DNA of 33,770 nt from Victivallales bacterium (GCA_017548425.1 JAFZAB010000195.1:1-33770), one strand, 5' to 3'. Numbered from the stretch's first letter, positions 24,675 through 33,632 are shown. The notes: generated by a model not told the origin, from the sequence alone. A program made the numbers and translations.

Positions 24675-25430
24675 TCATTTTACAGGTTTTTGTGAACGCA
24701 TCGCAAGAAACGTCGGAATATGCAGTTCATGCAGACGGCCCTGCCCATTGGTGTCTTCATACAATTCCTTCAAGATGAAGCCCGCCTCCAGCTGACCGCC
24801 GATTTGCTCTTCCAACGAATGTGAAAATTCCACGCCAGACTGGCTTTGTAGCACTTGCGCCATCTGATCCGGATTCTTCAAAGGATTGAACGGCAATGAG
24901 TTGACAATCTTCGTCTCATCATCGTCAACCATGAAATTGATAAAATAATCCGTTCCTGCAAGCAACCATCCGCCGGGCTTCAAAATACGGAAACATTCCT
25001 TCCAAATCGGTTTGACCTCCTCCACATAGCAATTGGATACAGGATGGAAGATTAAATCGAATTCGCCATCGTCGAACGGCAACCGCTTCGTCATGTCGCC
25101 ACGAATGATGCGAATCGAATACTTTTCTCTTTCCGCCACCATTTTTTCACTATCCAACTGCTTCTTGGAATAGTCCAAAACCGTGCAATCCGCTCCAAGC
25201 GCGGCGAAGATTGGCATCTGCTGTCCGCCACCGCTTGCCAAGCCGAGCAATTTCTTCCCGCGAAGATCTCCAAACCATTCATGCGGAACAGGTTTTGTCG
25301 GCGTCAGGACAACTTGCCAATCACCTCGCGTTGCTTTCACAAATGTTTCATGACTGATTGGCCTGCCCCATTCCCAACCATTTTCGACCCATCTGTCGAT
25401 GGTTTCCGCATTGATGTCTTGATAATCCAT
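24675..25430 (-). CDS. Class I SAM-dependent methyltransferase
   Basis: A 251-residue methyltransferase starting MDYQDINAETIDRWVENGWEW. Motif I is LLGLASGGGQQMPIFAALGA, in which the usual D-x-G-C-G-x-G is replaced by an ASGGGQQ form that I recognise from a subfamily common in Firmicutes and Bacteroidetes. CTVLDYSKKQLDSE, RGDMTKRLPFDDGEFDLI and LKPGGWLLAG complete the fold. The substrate is unknown. It follows the terminator of the aldolase-dehydrogenase gene, so a promoter should lie in 25431-25475; the start has no good ribosome site. Confidence 0.9.
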   Translation of the reverse strand: MDYQDINAETIDRWVENGWEWGRPISHETFVKATRGDWQVVLTPTKPVPHEWFGDLRGKKLLGLASGGGQQMPIFAALGADCTVLDYSKKQLDSEKMVAEREKYSIRIIRGDMTKRLPFDDGEFDLIFHPVSNCYVEEVKPIWKECFRILKPGGWLLAGTDYFINFMVDDDETKIVNSLPFNPLKNPDQMAQVLQSQSGVEFSHSLEEQIGGQLEAGFILKELYEDTNGQGRLHELHIPTFLAMRSQKPVK

Positions 25431-25475
25431 AATTATTCTGTCGCAAAGATTTCAATCGCTTTTCAAGCAATGATG

Positions 25476-25514
25476 CAAAACAAAACGGGGCGCCTTTTTG
25501 AAAAGACGCCCCGC
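25476..25514 (-). terminator. Intrinsic terminator of the aldolase-dehydrogenase gene
   Basis: On the minus strand CGGGGCG (25513-25507) pairs with CGCCCCG (25492-25486). The inner arms GTCTTT and AAAGGC extend the stem to about 13 pairs, and the stem is followed by TTTTGTTTTG. It sits 15 nt after the stop codon at 25529. Confidence 0.9.
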
Positions 25515-25528
25515 TGACCTATATCACG

Positions 25529-27451
25529 TTAGTGCAACATGTTCTGACCGCCGGTCACAGGGATGGCCTGACCCGTTTCATAATCCTGCTCAACACAGTA
25601 GATAATGGCTTTGGCGACATCCGCCGGGAAGCAGCCGCGACGCATCGGAACTTTGTCCATGTAGTATTTGCGGACATCCTCGACGCTCTTGGCGCCCGGA
25701 ACCTTGCCCGCTTTCCAATACTGCACGAACAATCCTTTGACAGGATCGCTCCACAACGGACCGTCCAGATAATTGCCCGGGCAGACGCTGTTGACTTTGA
25801 TGCAGTCTGCAACCAATTCCTTTGCAAAGCTTTGCGTAAGACCGATGGAACCAAATTTGGAACCCGCATACGCGCCGTTCTTGTTGCTGCCTTCCAAACC
25901 GGACTTGGAATTGACCTGCACGATATCAGTCCAGCGGCCTTTTCCATTGACAATCTGCTTCGACATCAGCCGCGCGGCATGTTTGCAACAGAGGAAATAA
26001 CCCGTGTAGTTGATGTTTGTGACGAAGTTCCAATCCTTTAGCGTCAATTCCATGACGGATCCGGAACGGACAACGCCCGCGTTGGAGACGAACAGATCAA
26101 TGCCGCCGACTTCGCGGGCGATCGTGTTGACCATGGCTTCGACGGATTCTTCATCGGAAACGTTGACGCCAACGGCGAATGCGCGTTTCGCGCCGTATTT
26201 CTTGCACAATTCATCAGCTGTCGCCTGCGCACCTTCGAGATTGAGATCCGCCACAACGATGATGCCGCCGTTTTCCGCCAGATATTCCGCGATTCCAAGG
26301 CCAAAGCCTTGAGCGCCGCCGGTCACGACGCAGATGCGGTTCTGCAACCGGCCGCCTGCCACGCCTTTGAGACTGACACTGCGACGGTACGATTCAACTT
26401 CCCAATTTTCAATGAATTTATATTGTTTTTCCGTCAGGAAGTTCGGACCGCCGAAAGCGTCCGTCAGTTTCTGACAGAGAAGCGCGTTCTCAAGAGCGAT
26501 GGCCACGGCATCCGCATCCTTCGGCGTGTCTCCCGTGACAAACAATGCTTTATCCTTGACGCACACGACTTTAGGAGCATAGCCGTATTTCTTCTTGAAG
26601 GCTTCGACGCTGGCAGCCGAACCATCGCCGACATAGGCGAACGATTTCGCATACACGACATGGTCTGGCGTGAGCGGCCCACCGTACGGCAGGGCATTTC
26701 CAACACAGTGGACGACGGGGCGGACGCCTTCGTCATTGGCTAGCAGCTGGCGGAAAACTGGTGCGTTTTCAAAGACGTCTTCATCTGCGGCGGCGGGAAG
26801 CTTCGGCGCGGTAATGGAAATTTTGGCCTTCTTGTACTCAGCTTTCAGCTTGTTCATGATATTTTTGTACAGGGCGTCGATTTCCTTTGGCGTATCGGCG
26901 GAGACAAACACGCCATGGTTCTGCAGGAAGAAGACTTTCGGCTGCTTGCCGGTCTTCGCCTTGACGGCGTCCAGCTGCTTTTTCACGAAAAACGAAAGCG
27001 TGCAGCCCGGATCCGTGTATTCAATCCATAACGCGTCCGGGAACAAGCGCTTGCAGACTTTTTTGCCGTCTTTGGCGCAGGTCATGCCGTTCACGAGCGC
27101 AGGATGGAGATGGACGACATATGTGTAGTCAATGACGCCATGCAACGGCGTTTCGACGGACAGACGGCCCGCTCCAAGCGGACGAACAGAGGATTCCAAG
27201 ATGAATTTCGCGACGGCTTCGCGGGCGGTCACATCTTTAGGCATTTCCATTGTGAACAGGCGGTTCAACGCTTCACGGCTGATGCAGAGGAACTGCTCCG
27301 GCTTTATGGTCGCCAGCGCGACGCCACTGGGCTTGATGTAAAGCTCTGTTTCATTCTTCACAGATGTGTTGCCGCCGCCGAGAAAAACATAGCTCGGGTC
27401 CGAGCCGTATTTCTGAGACAAGGCTGCGATGTTCTCTAATTTTTCTTCCAT
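25529..27451 (-). CDS. Bifunctional class II aldolase / short-chain dehydrogenase
   Basis: A 640-residue two-domain cytoplasmic enzyme. Residues about 1-360 are a class II (zinc) aldolase fold: FLGGGNTSVKN for phosphate binding, YVVHLHPALVNG near 112 with metal histidines, and LQNHGVFVSADTP near 178. Residues about 370-640 are an NAD(P)-dependent short-chain dehydrogenase: VVTGGAQGFGLGIAEYL, SNAGVVRSGS, VNSKSGLEGS and the catalytic Y-x3-K in AYAGSKFG. Its C-terminal part (YYMDKVPMRRGC to PVTGGQNM) is very like sorbitol-6-phosphate dehydrogenase. Similar fusions include rhamnulose-1-phosphate aldolase/lactaldehyde dehydrogenase, so it probably splits a sugar phosphate and reduces or oxidises a product. 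The exact sugar is unknown. GAAGGAAACATC precedes the ATG; it lies 75 nt after ftsZ. Confidence 0.88.
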   Translation of the reverse strand: MEEKLENIAALSQKYGSDPSYVFLGGGNTSVKNETELYIKPSGVALATIKPEQFLCISREALNRLFTMEMPKDVTAREAVAKFILESSVRPLGAGRLSVETPLHGVIDYTYVVHLHPALVNGMTCAKDGKKVCKRLFPDALWIEYTDPGCTLSFFVKKQLDAVKAKTGKQPKVFFLQNHGVFVSADTPKEIDALYKNIMNKLKAEYKKAKISITAPKLPAAADEDVFENAPVFRQLLANDEGVRPVVHCVGNALPYGGPLTPDHVVYAKSFAYVGDGSAASVEAFKKKYGYAPKVVCVKDKALFVTGDTPKDADAVAIALENALLCQKLTDAFGGPNFLTEKQYKFIENWEVESYRRSVSLKGVAGGRLQNRICVVTGGAQGFGLGIAEYLAENGGIIVVADLNLEGAQATADELCKKYGAKRAFAVGVNVSDEESVEAMVNTIAREVGGIDLFVSNAGVVRSGSVMELTLKDWNFVTNINYTGYFLCCKHAARLMSKQIVNGKGRWTDIVQVNSKSGLEGSNKNGAYAGSKFGSIGLTQSFAKELVADCIKVNSVCPGNYLDGPLWSDPVKGLFVQYWKAGKVPGAKSVEDVRKYYMDKVPMRRGCFPADVAKAIIYCVEQDYETGQAIPVTGGQNMLH

Positions 27452-27526
27452 GATGTTTCCTTCATTTGTTTAGCCCGTAAATGGCGTTCGGGTTATATAT
27501 GAACAATGGAATCAACGCATACAAAG

Positions 27527-28669
27527 TTAAAGATTGAGACGGGAATAGGTTGGCAGATCCAAATTCTCCCCGCAGTATTTCGTCGGCTCCTTGGCACTGA
27601 AAATGCCAAGATCATCTTCACGGAACACAAGCATCATCTGGTTGTCCGCCCCTTTCGCTTTGCGTGTCCGTCTGCGCGACGGTTCGACATTCTGCTTCTC
27701 TGTTTCCGTATCGGGCTTCACGACCGGTTCGGCTGGCTCAGCCTGTTCTGTCGCCCGCAGAAGTGCCGTGATACGAATGTCTTCCTCAAGCGTGGCATCG
27801 ACACAGAGGCAGCTTTGCAGAAGAATCGTCTCGTCAAAAATGCCTTTGACCTGTCTCAAGGCCTGCTGGCCACGGTCATTGGTCACATTTGGCGCGACAC
27901 TGACGATGACAAGAGCCGCATCCACTGCGAAGGCTTCCGTGGAGCCTTTCAGGAAAGGCGACTGCTTGAGCCGTTCAATGGCTTCATCCGCTGCATCCGA
28001 ACCACTTCCCCAACCAAAACCGACTGAACATGTGGCATTCTTCCGCTTGACAAGCCATTCAAGACGCGCGGCATTGGTGTCGGAAATATTCTCCGCGGCA
28101 AACGGGCGGGCCACACCGGCCACCGCTTCCGCAAACCATTTCGTTGCACGTTCATAGGCCGCTTTCACAGTCAATTTGTCCGCATTCGGAATGGTCTGGA
28201 AAAGCGTATCGTCCGGAATGACGACGCTTGCATTCGCCAGCCTCCTCAACATCTCAAATGCGCTATCCGCCGCCTTCTGTTCCGCGGCACTTGTCAACCG
28301 ATGGCTCGGCATGCGTGCGAAAACAACAAACGGAACATTCATGTCCGCCGTGACTTCCGCCATGATTTTCACCGCGTTTATTTCATGCTCGCCACCCAAT
28401 TTGACGAGGATAAAGACATAATTGACGCCTTGCAGGCATCTCTTATAGTCTTCACGCCATTCGACATCCAAATCAATGCGTTCCGCCTTCACAAATCGGA
28501 AGCTGGAAAGCGCCACACGCTTGTCCGCCAAAACAGGACGAAGCCCCGGTATGTTGAAGTCCTTGGCGATGACGGCAACAGTCTGGCAACCGCTTTCGCC
28601 GACGCCGACCATCAGCATGTTCGTCTGTTCGTAACTATTTTCAAATTCCTGATCGATATCGTAATCCAT
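27527..28669 (-). CDS. ftsZ: Highly divergent FtsZ-like cell division protein
   Basis: A 380-residue tubulin-fold protein directly after ftsA. The chain follows FtsZ from end to end: MLMVGVGESGCQTV (18-31) for the first glycine loop, CLQGVNYVFILVKLGG (78-93), SVVIPDDTLFQ (148-158) for ITIPNDKLL, SVGFGWGSGSDAADEAIER (215-233) for the GSG-x-A-x-G-x-x-R-A region, and ALVIVSVAP (252-260). The nucleotide signature GGGTGTG is replaced by LGGEHEIN (91-98). In an ungapped alignment the synergy-loop aspartates of NVDFAD become Ser and Asn (NISDTN, 194-199). GTP hydrolysis is therefore doubtful. The C-terminal peptide NLDLPTYSR (369-377) closely resembles the FtsA/ZipA-binding tail (LDIPAFLR). GGGAGGG precedes the ATG. 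I recall that unusual FtsZ has been noted in Lentisphaerae but cannot check it. Confidence 0.85.
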   Translation of the reverse strand: MDYDIDQEFENSYEQTNMLMVGVGESGCQTVAVIAKDFNIPGLRPVLADKRVALSSFRFVKAERIDLDVEWREDYKRCLQGVNYVFILVKLGGEHEINAVKIMAEVTADMNVPFVVFARMPSHRLTSAAEQKAADSAFEMLRRLANASVVIPDDTLFQTIPNADKLTVKAAYERATKWFAEAVAGVARPFAAENISDTNAARLEWLVKRKNATCSVGFGWGSGSDAADEAIERLKQSPFLKGSTEAFAVDAALVIVSVAPNVTNDRGQQALRQVKGIFDETILLQSCLCVDATLEEDIRITALLRATEQAEPAEPVVKPDTETEKQNVEPSRRRTRKAKGADNQMMLVFREDDLGIFSAKEPTKYCGENLDLPTYSRLNL

Positions 28670-28716
28670 ATTTTATTTCCCTCCCTGTTGCTGAAACAAA
28701 TCATCTATGCGACATG

Positions 28717-29979
28717 TTACCAATTGAGCATGGTCTTTATAAAATTCCTCAGCCTCCCCGCAGTGTCATGCGGATGATTCTGATTTTCAATGTCATAGCT
28801 CTGCTTGCCGAATCTGGCCAGCCCCAACGGGACGAGCGCGACCGGTGAATCGACGATATCCGCCCGACCTTCGGCGTTGGCAGTACGGGCAATGGCCACT
28901 GGACGATTAAACACCGTGCTTGCAAGCTCTTGGATTTTCGGAATCCGTGCGCCGCCACCGCATATCATGACGCCTCCCGTGGCCCACTGCCAGGCGTCCT
29001 CATCTTTGATTTTCTTGTTGATAATGTTGAAAAGCTCTTGGAAACGCAGCTGCACAATCTGCTCGACTCTCGCCGCAGGAATGTTCTGCATCGATCCGTT
29101 GATTTCCATTTCCGCCGCAATATAACGGCGACGGCCATCGGCTTCCGGCATGACGGAACATTGGAGATTTCCAAAGTCGCGGAGGATTTTACGTGCCGAA
29201 TTAATCGGAAGGCAGAAAGCAACGGAAAGGTCGTTCGCCGCGTGGTCGCAACCCACCGTGATCTGTCCCATCGTAAAGAAATCCCGCCCTGTGTAGAGGA
29301 CATACGTCGTGACGCCTGCCCCGATGTCTATAATAAGGAAGCCATCCGACGGCGTATTGCTGCTTTTCCGCTGGAAAGCCGCGAAGGCCAACGCCAAAGG
29401 CGTATAGGCAACCGCGTTCGGTGGCCCTTCGATGACATCCGCCGCAATCGATGCATAGGCCTCCAGATATCGACGCTGAAAGACAATGGACTCGTTTTGC
29501 ACTAGGATATACGACGAATAGCTGCCCACGGGAGGCGCAAGAAGAATCTCATCCTTGTTGAGACGGTAGTAACGTGTGTATTGACAATCCACGATCTGGG
29601 AATCATCCTTCGGAACAAAAACCGCCTGCCTCTCGGCGGCGATGATGTGCTCTTCCGTAATCTGCATGTTTCCTGTTTCAAAGGAAACCGTGCCCTCCGT
29701 CCGGACAAGACTGACAAAACGACCACCGACCGAAAGCGTCACAAATGTCTCCGAAATAGGAATTTGCGCCTCCGTCTCTGCCTGCTTCACAGCACGCGCG
29801 AGCTGTTGGCAGACAAAATCGCGGTCTTTGACTTCCCCTTTGATGACTTTAATGGACGGCGCCTCCCCCCATCCCAAAAGCGTAACGGAATAGTCGTCCG
29901 CCACAGAGCAGATGGCGACTTTGATCGTCGCCGTGCCGATTTCAATGCCTGTGTAAATTTCCTGTGAATGACTCGCCAT
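28717..29979 (-). CDS. ftsA: Cell division protein FtsA
   Basis: A 420-residue actin-like protein that tethers FtsZ to the membrane. Motifs are YTGIEIGTATIKVA for phosphate 1, GFLIIDIGAGVTTY for phosphate 2, GQITVGCDHAANDL, and GGVMICGGGARIPKIQELA for the adenosine site. The FtsA-specific 1C subdomain lies between phosphate 1 and 2. The C-terminus GRLRNFIKTMLNW is a short basic amphipathic helix of the membrane-targeting type. I chose the ATG at 29979 because GGGGAGGTAA lies 8 nt upstream; an in-frame ATG at 30036 would add 19 unrelated residues. It precedes ftsZ by 47 nt, but ftsQ and mur genes are not next to it. Confidence 0.95.
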   Translation of the reverse strand: MASHSQEIYTGIEIGTATIKVAICSVADDYSVTLLGWGEAPSIKVIKGEVKDRDFVCQQLARAVKQAETEAQIPISETFVTLSVGGRFVSLVRTEGTVSFETGNMQITEEHIIAAERQAVFVPKDDSQIVDCQYTRYYRLNKDEILLAPPVGSYSSYILVQNESIVFQRRYLEAYASIAADVIEGPPNAVAYTPLALAFAAFQRKSSNTPSDGFLIIDIGAGVTTYVLYTGRDFFTMGQITVGCDHAANDLSVAFCLPINSARKILRDFGNLQCSVMPEADGRRRYIAAEMEINGSMQNIPAARVEQIVQLRFQELFNIINKKIKDEDAWQWATGGVMICGGGARIPKIQELASTVFNRPVAIARTANAEGRADIVDSPVALVPLGLARFGKQSYDIENQNHPHDTAGRLRNFIKTMLNW

Positions 29980-30095
29980 GATTTGGTTACCTCCCCTTGT
30001 TTTTGAACAAAATGAACGCAGACAACCCATCTGCATCCCGTAATTTCTAAAAACGTAACATCACAGATGCATATTTTCAAGATTTCATTCCTATG

Positions 30096-30124
30096 TTGTC
30101 GCAAAAAATGCATTATAGTATAGG
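30096..30124 (+). promoter_or_regulatory. Candidate promoter of the coiled-coil/obg/galE operon
   Basis: TTGTCG (30096-30101) and TATAGG (30119-30124) are separated by 17 nt, with a start expected near 30131, about 33 nt before the first ATG. It lies in the divergent region between ftsA and the plus-strand operon; no convincing promoter for ftsA was seen on the other strand. Confidence 0.45.
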
Positions 30125-30163
30125 TTTTTACATGAATGGGTCACAGACAACAGGGTGAAGAAC

Positions 30164-30436
30164 ATGAAAAGCGCGTTTGAGTTGGCGATGGAACGGCTGG
30201 GGGGCAACAACCGGCAATACACGGAGGAGCAAAAGGCACAGTTTAATGAAATTGACCGTGAATTTGATGCACGGCTTGCGCAGATCAAACTGCAGGCTCA
30301 GTCTGACAGGCTGAAAGTCGCGGATGATGCTGCAAAATTGAAGGAATTCGAAGACCATTTGGCGGAAGACATCCGTCAGTTGGAAGCGAAACGCGAAGAC
30401 AAGAAGGAATCTTTGCGACGCGAATTTGCAAAATAG
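30164..30436 (+). CDS. Small coiled-coil protein of unknown function
   Basis: A 90-residue, highly charged protein starting MKSAFELAMERLGGNN, with a continuous helix from about residue 20 to the end that shows heptad-like spacing (FDARLAQIKLQAQSD, LKEFEDHLAEDIRQLE). It has no membrane segment and no cysteine. I have the impression that small proteins opening M-K-S-A-x-E-L-A-M-E-R-L are common in PVC bacteria, but know no function. The ATG at 30164 has AGGGTGAAG upstream; a GTG at 30155 would add three residues. It stands 27 nt before obg. Confidence 0.85.
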   Translation: MKSAFELAMERLGGNNRQYTEEQKAQFNEIDREFDARLAQIKLQAQSDRLKVADDAAKLKEFEDHLAEDIRQLEAKREDKKESLRREFAK

Positions 30437-30463
30437 AGGCGATGGAGGCGCGGGAGAAAGAAA

Positions 30464-31561
30464 ATGTTTGTCGATAGAGCGAAAATACATGTTGAGGCGG
30501 GGCATGGCGGATCTGGTTCCGCCAGCTTCCGCCGTGAAAAATTCGTGCCGCTCGGCGGACCGGACGGCGGTGACGGCGGCCATGGCGGCTCCGTCATCAT
30601 CCAGGCCGTCACAGGCGAGCAGAGTCTGGTGGCTTTGCGCTACCAGCCTTTGTGGAAGGCGCAGCACGGAGGAAATGGCCGCGGTCGTAAGATGCACGGT
30701 GTCAATGGAGAAGATTGCATCATCAAAGTTCCAATCGGAACGTTGGTTTTCGATGCCAACACGGGTGATTTGCTTTGCGATCTGAATCAGGCAGACGCGA
30801 CATTCACGGCGGCAAAAGGCGGTAGGGGCGGTCTCGGCAATACCCATTTCGTGACCTCCGTCAACCGCGCACCGAAAAAATTCCAGCCTGGCACGGAAGG
30901 AGAGGTGAAAGATTTGGATCTGGAGCTGAAAACCGTTGCGGATGTGGGACTTGTCGGTTACCCCAACGCTGGCAAATCAACGCTGTTGCGCGCACTGTCG
31001 GCCGCCCGTCCGAAAACCGCCCCCTATCCGTTCACGACGCTTCACCCCAGCGTCGGCATTATCGACATGGAGGATTTCTACCGCTTCAGCGTGGCGGACA
31101 TCCCCGGGCTGATTGACGGCGCATCAGAAAACGTCGGTCTGGGCCACGCCTTCCTGCGCCATATCGAACGTTGCCGTTTGTTCTGCTTCGTTCTGGATAT
31201 GGCTGGCGTCGATGGTCGTGATCCATTGGCCGATCTCGCCTCCCTGCGGGAGGAATTGAAAAAATACGAACCAGGCCTTGAAAAACGGCCTTTTGTATTG
31301 GTAGCCAACAAGATGGATCTGGAAGGATCGGAAGCGAATCTTGTTCGGCTGAAAGAAGCGGAACCGAACTCGATCATCATTCCTGTCTGCGCGGAACTAG
31401 CGGAAAATACAGACGAACTGATCCGCCGTTTGCGGTCTTGTCTGGAGACGTTGCCGCCGATGGACGCGGAGGATTTGAACAGGATTCTCGCCAAACGACG
31501 CGTTTTCCTGAACGACAAGACGCAGGCCAAGCCGAAGGATGACGACGACTGGGATTACTAA
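30464..31561 (+). CDS. obg: GTPase Obg (CgtA), ribosome assembly
   Basis: Essential GTPase that binds the 50S subunit during assembly and stress. The 365-residue product has the glycine-rich Obg fold (residues 1-157: AGHGGSGSASFRREKF, GGPDGGDGGHGGS, KGGRGGLGN) and the G domain with G1 GYPNAGKS (165-172), G2 PFTTLHPSVG, G3 DIPGLIDGASENVGLG and G4 NKMDL. The C-terminal OCT domain is absent; the protein ends in an acidic tail DDDDWDY, as in many shorter Obg proteins. GGGAG lies upstream of the ATG. The usual neighbours rplU and rpmA are missing. Confidence 0.97.
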   Translation: MFVDRAKIHVEAGHGGSGSASFRREKFVPLGGPDGGDGGHGGSVIIQAVTGEQSLVALRYQPLWKAQHGGNGRGRKMHGVNGEDCIIKVPIGTLVFDANTGDLLCDLNQADATFTAAKGGRGGLGNTHFVTSVNRAPKKFQPGTEGEVKDLDLELKTVADVGLVGYPNAGKSTLLRALSAARPKTAPYPFTTLHPSVGIIDMEDFYRFSVADIPGLIDGASENVGLGHAFLRHIERCRLFCFVLDMAGVDGRDPLADLASLREELKKYEPGLEKRPFVLVANKMDLEGSEANLVRLKEAEPNSIIIPVCAELAENTDELIRRLRSCLETLPPMDAEDLNRILAKRRVFLNDKTQAKPKDDDDWDY

Positions 31562-31605
31562 AAGAACAATCATCTATCAATATAGGACATTAGCAAGGAG
31601 ATATC

Positions 31606-32577
31606 ATGAAAATACTTGTTGCTGGCGGCGCAGGCTACATCGGCAGTTGCACAACCGAATACCTTCTGGAACGTGGTCATGAAATCTGCGTTTTCGACGC
31701 ATTGCTGAACGGACATCGGCAGGCGGTCGATCCACGGGCGAAATTTGTCAAGGGAAATCTTGAAGACTACTCCGCCATCAGCAACGCCATCCATGATTTC
31801 CAGCCGGAAGGCGTCATTCATTTCGCGGCTTTCATCGAAGTCGGTGAATCCATGAAACTGCCGGGCAAATACTTCCGCAACAATGTCGCCAACGCCATGA
31901 ATCTGGCGGAAGCCTGCGCGCAGAACGGCGTCCGTAAAATCGTGTTCTCCAGCACGGCGGCCACATACGGCATGCCGAAAAACGTCCCCATCAAGGAGAC
32001 GGAACCGACGATTCCCATCAATCCCTACGGCGAATCCAAGCTGATGTTCGAAAAAGTCCTCCGCTGGTATCACGACATCCATGGTCTTCAATACACGGCT
32101 CTCCGTTATTTCAACGCGGCTGGCGCGACACCTGTCCACGGCGAAGACCACCATCCGGAAACCCATCTCATCCCGCTGGTCATGCAGGCCGCTGAAGGTA
32201 AACGCCCGAAAATCAGCGTTTTCGGAACGGATTATGACACGCCGGACGGCACATGCATCCGTGACTACATCCACGTTCTGGATTTGGCGCAGGCCCATCT
32301 ACTCGCGTTGGAAAATCAAGATTCCGGCGCTTTCAATCTCGGTACGGGCCAAGGCCATTCCGTTAAATCCATCATCGACACGGTCAAGAGTGTGACTGGT
32401 CTTGACTTCCCTGTCGAATATGCGGAACGCCGCCCGGGCGATCCCGCCAGACTGATCGCAGACTCGACGGCGGCTAAGACCGTTCTTGGCTGGAAACCGC
32501 AATATGACGATATCAACGCCATTGTGGAATCCGCCTGGAAGTGGCGTCGCCTATATCCGAATGGTTACGAAGATTAA
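31606..32577 (+). CDS. galE: UDP-glucose 4-epimerase
   Basis: Interconverts UDP-glucose and UDP-galactose using tightly bound NAD, in the cytoplasm. The 323-residue product has the NAD motif GGAGYIGS near the N-terminus, the catalytic Ser/Thr in VFSSTAATYG, the Y-x3-K pair in NPYGESKLM, and family segments RYFNAAGA, IRDYIHVLDLA and FNLGTGQGHSV. AAGGAGATATC precedes the ATG. It lies 44 nt after obg. With GH110- and GH123-like enzymes elsewhere in the window, it may help use released galactose, though it is also a housekeeping enzyme for envelope sugars. Confidence 0.95.
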   Translation: MKILVAGGAGYIGSCTTEYLLERGHEICVFDALLNGHRQAVDPRAKFVKGNLEDYSAISNAIHDFQPEGVIHFAAFIEVGESMKLPGKYFRNNVANAMNLAEACAQNGVRKIVFSSTAATYGMPKNVPIKETEPTIPINPYGESKLMFEKVLRWYHDIHGLQYTALRYFNAAGATPVHGEDHHPETHLIPLVMQAAEGKRPKISVFGTDYDTPDGTCIRDYIHVLDLAQAHLLALENQDSGAFNLGTGQGHSVKSIIDTVKSVTGLDFPVEYAERRPGDPARLIADSTAAKTVLGWKPQYDDINAIVESAWKWRRLYPNGYED

Positions 32578-32613
32578 AAACCGCCATCTTGGCGAAAACA
32601 AAAGGAAACCAGT

Positions 32614-33594
32614 ATGAAAATGCGCCTTTGCTCGATTCTCCTATGCGTGGCCGGTCTGTCTTTTGCAGGACAGACGAAGACGTATAAATACGATAACATG
32701 ACGATCATCGCCATGCAGGACAGAGAGAATTTCATGCCGAATAAAATCTTCCATGGCGCGCCTGTTGATGAAATCACGGCGGCCGTGCCAGAGGGCAAGT
32801 CACCGGCTTCCATCAATGCGTTCGTCGTCAAGACAGAAACAAAAAAGGAGGAAGAGAAGGAAGGTGGCAAGAAAGAAATAAAAATCGTAAAACATACCTT
32901 TTTGATTGATACAGGCATGAGTACGGAGGCATTGTTCAAAAACCTTCGGGATGCAGGCATCAAACCGGAAGATATCGATGTCATTCTCATCACCCACATG
33001 CACGCCGATCATATCGGCGGCTTGCTCAAGGATGGCAAAGCCGCTTTCCCGAAGGCGACGCTCCACGTTGCAAGGGATGAATACTTCTACTGGCGGCAGG
33101 CCAATCCGAATATCAAACAGATCATGTTCGCCTATTTAAAACAGTTTGAACCGTTTCAATATGGCGAAAACCTCCCGATCGAACGTGCCAAACAGACGGA
33201 GAATGAAAAAAATATCTCGATAATGCGGAATAAGCCAGCCGCGCGAATCATTGAAATGGTGGATGATGCATTCCAAGGGCGGGATGCCAGCGGCCACACC
33301 CCCGGCCATACCGTCTTCGAATGCAACAAGATGATCGTCTTCGGAGATCTCGTCCATTCGGCGGCTTTGCAGTTCGCCGACCCGAATATCTGCGCGCAAT
33401 TCGACATGGATACGAAAAAGGCGGTCCAATCGCGCAGGAAATTCTTCGACCGGGCGGCGGAAACGAAAAAACTCGTGCTGGGCGCCCATCTCCCCTTCCC
33501 CGGCATCGGGTATGTCTTGAAGGACGAAGGTGACCATTACTCCTTCGAGCCCATAGACCCCAATCAAGAACAAATCATTGATAGAACAAAATAA
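32614..33594 (+). CDS. Exported metallo-beta-lactamase-fold hydrolase
   Basis: A 326-residue protein with a signal peptide (residues 1-18, [14 protein letters not shown]) and a metallo-beta-lactamase fold. Metal ligands visible are H128-x-H130-x-D132-H133 ([10 protein letters not shown]), H228 or H232 in GHTPGHT, D245 in FGDLVHS and H292 in GAHLPFPG. The layout is like periplasmic lactonase/hydrolase members rather than antibiotic lactamases. A charged insertion at residues about 74-93 (Lys/Glu run) interrupts the first sheet. AAAAGGAAAC precedes the ATG; it lies 36 nt after galE. Substrate unknown. Confidence 0.88.
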   Translation: MKMRLCSILLCVAGLSFAGQTKTYKYDNMTIIAMQDRENFMPNKIFHGAPVDEITAAVPEGKSPASINAFVVKTETKKEEEKEGGKKEIKIVKHTFLIDTGMSTEALFKNLRDAGIKPEDIDVILITHMHADHIGGLLKDGKAAFPKATLHVARDEYFYWRQANPNIKQIMFAYLKQFEPFQYGENLPIERAKQTENEKNISIMRNKPAARIIEMVDDAFQGRDASGHTPGHTVFECNKMIVFGDLVHSAALQFADPNICAQFDMDTKKAVQSRRKFFDRAAETKKLVLGAHLPFPGIGYVLKDEGDHYSFEPIDPNQEQIIDRTK

Positions 33595-33632
33595 ATCGAC
33601 AATCGTGTAACCAAGAGGATCCCAAAACAACC

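Noticed and set aside
27527..28669. ftsZ-like gene as a decayed pseudogene
   Set aside because: The frame is intact over 380 codons, has a strong ribosome site and keeps the C-terminal partner-binding peptide.
32614..33594. Antibiotic-type beta-lactamase
   Set aside because: The metal motif is general to the metallo-beta-lactamase fold; nothing specific to antibiotic lactamases is visible and the operon is housekeeping.
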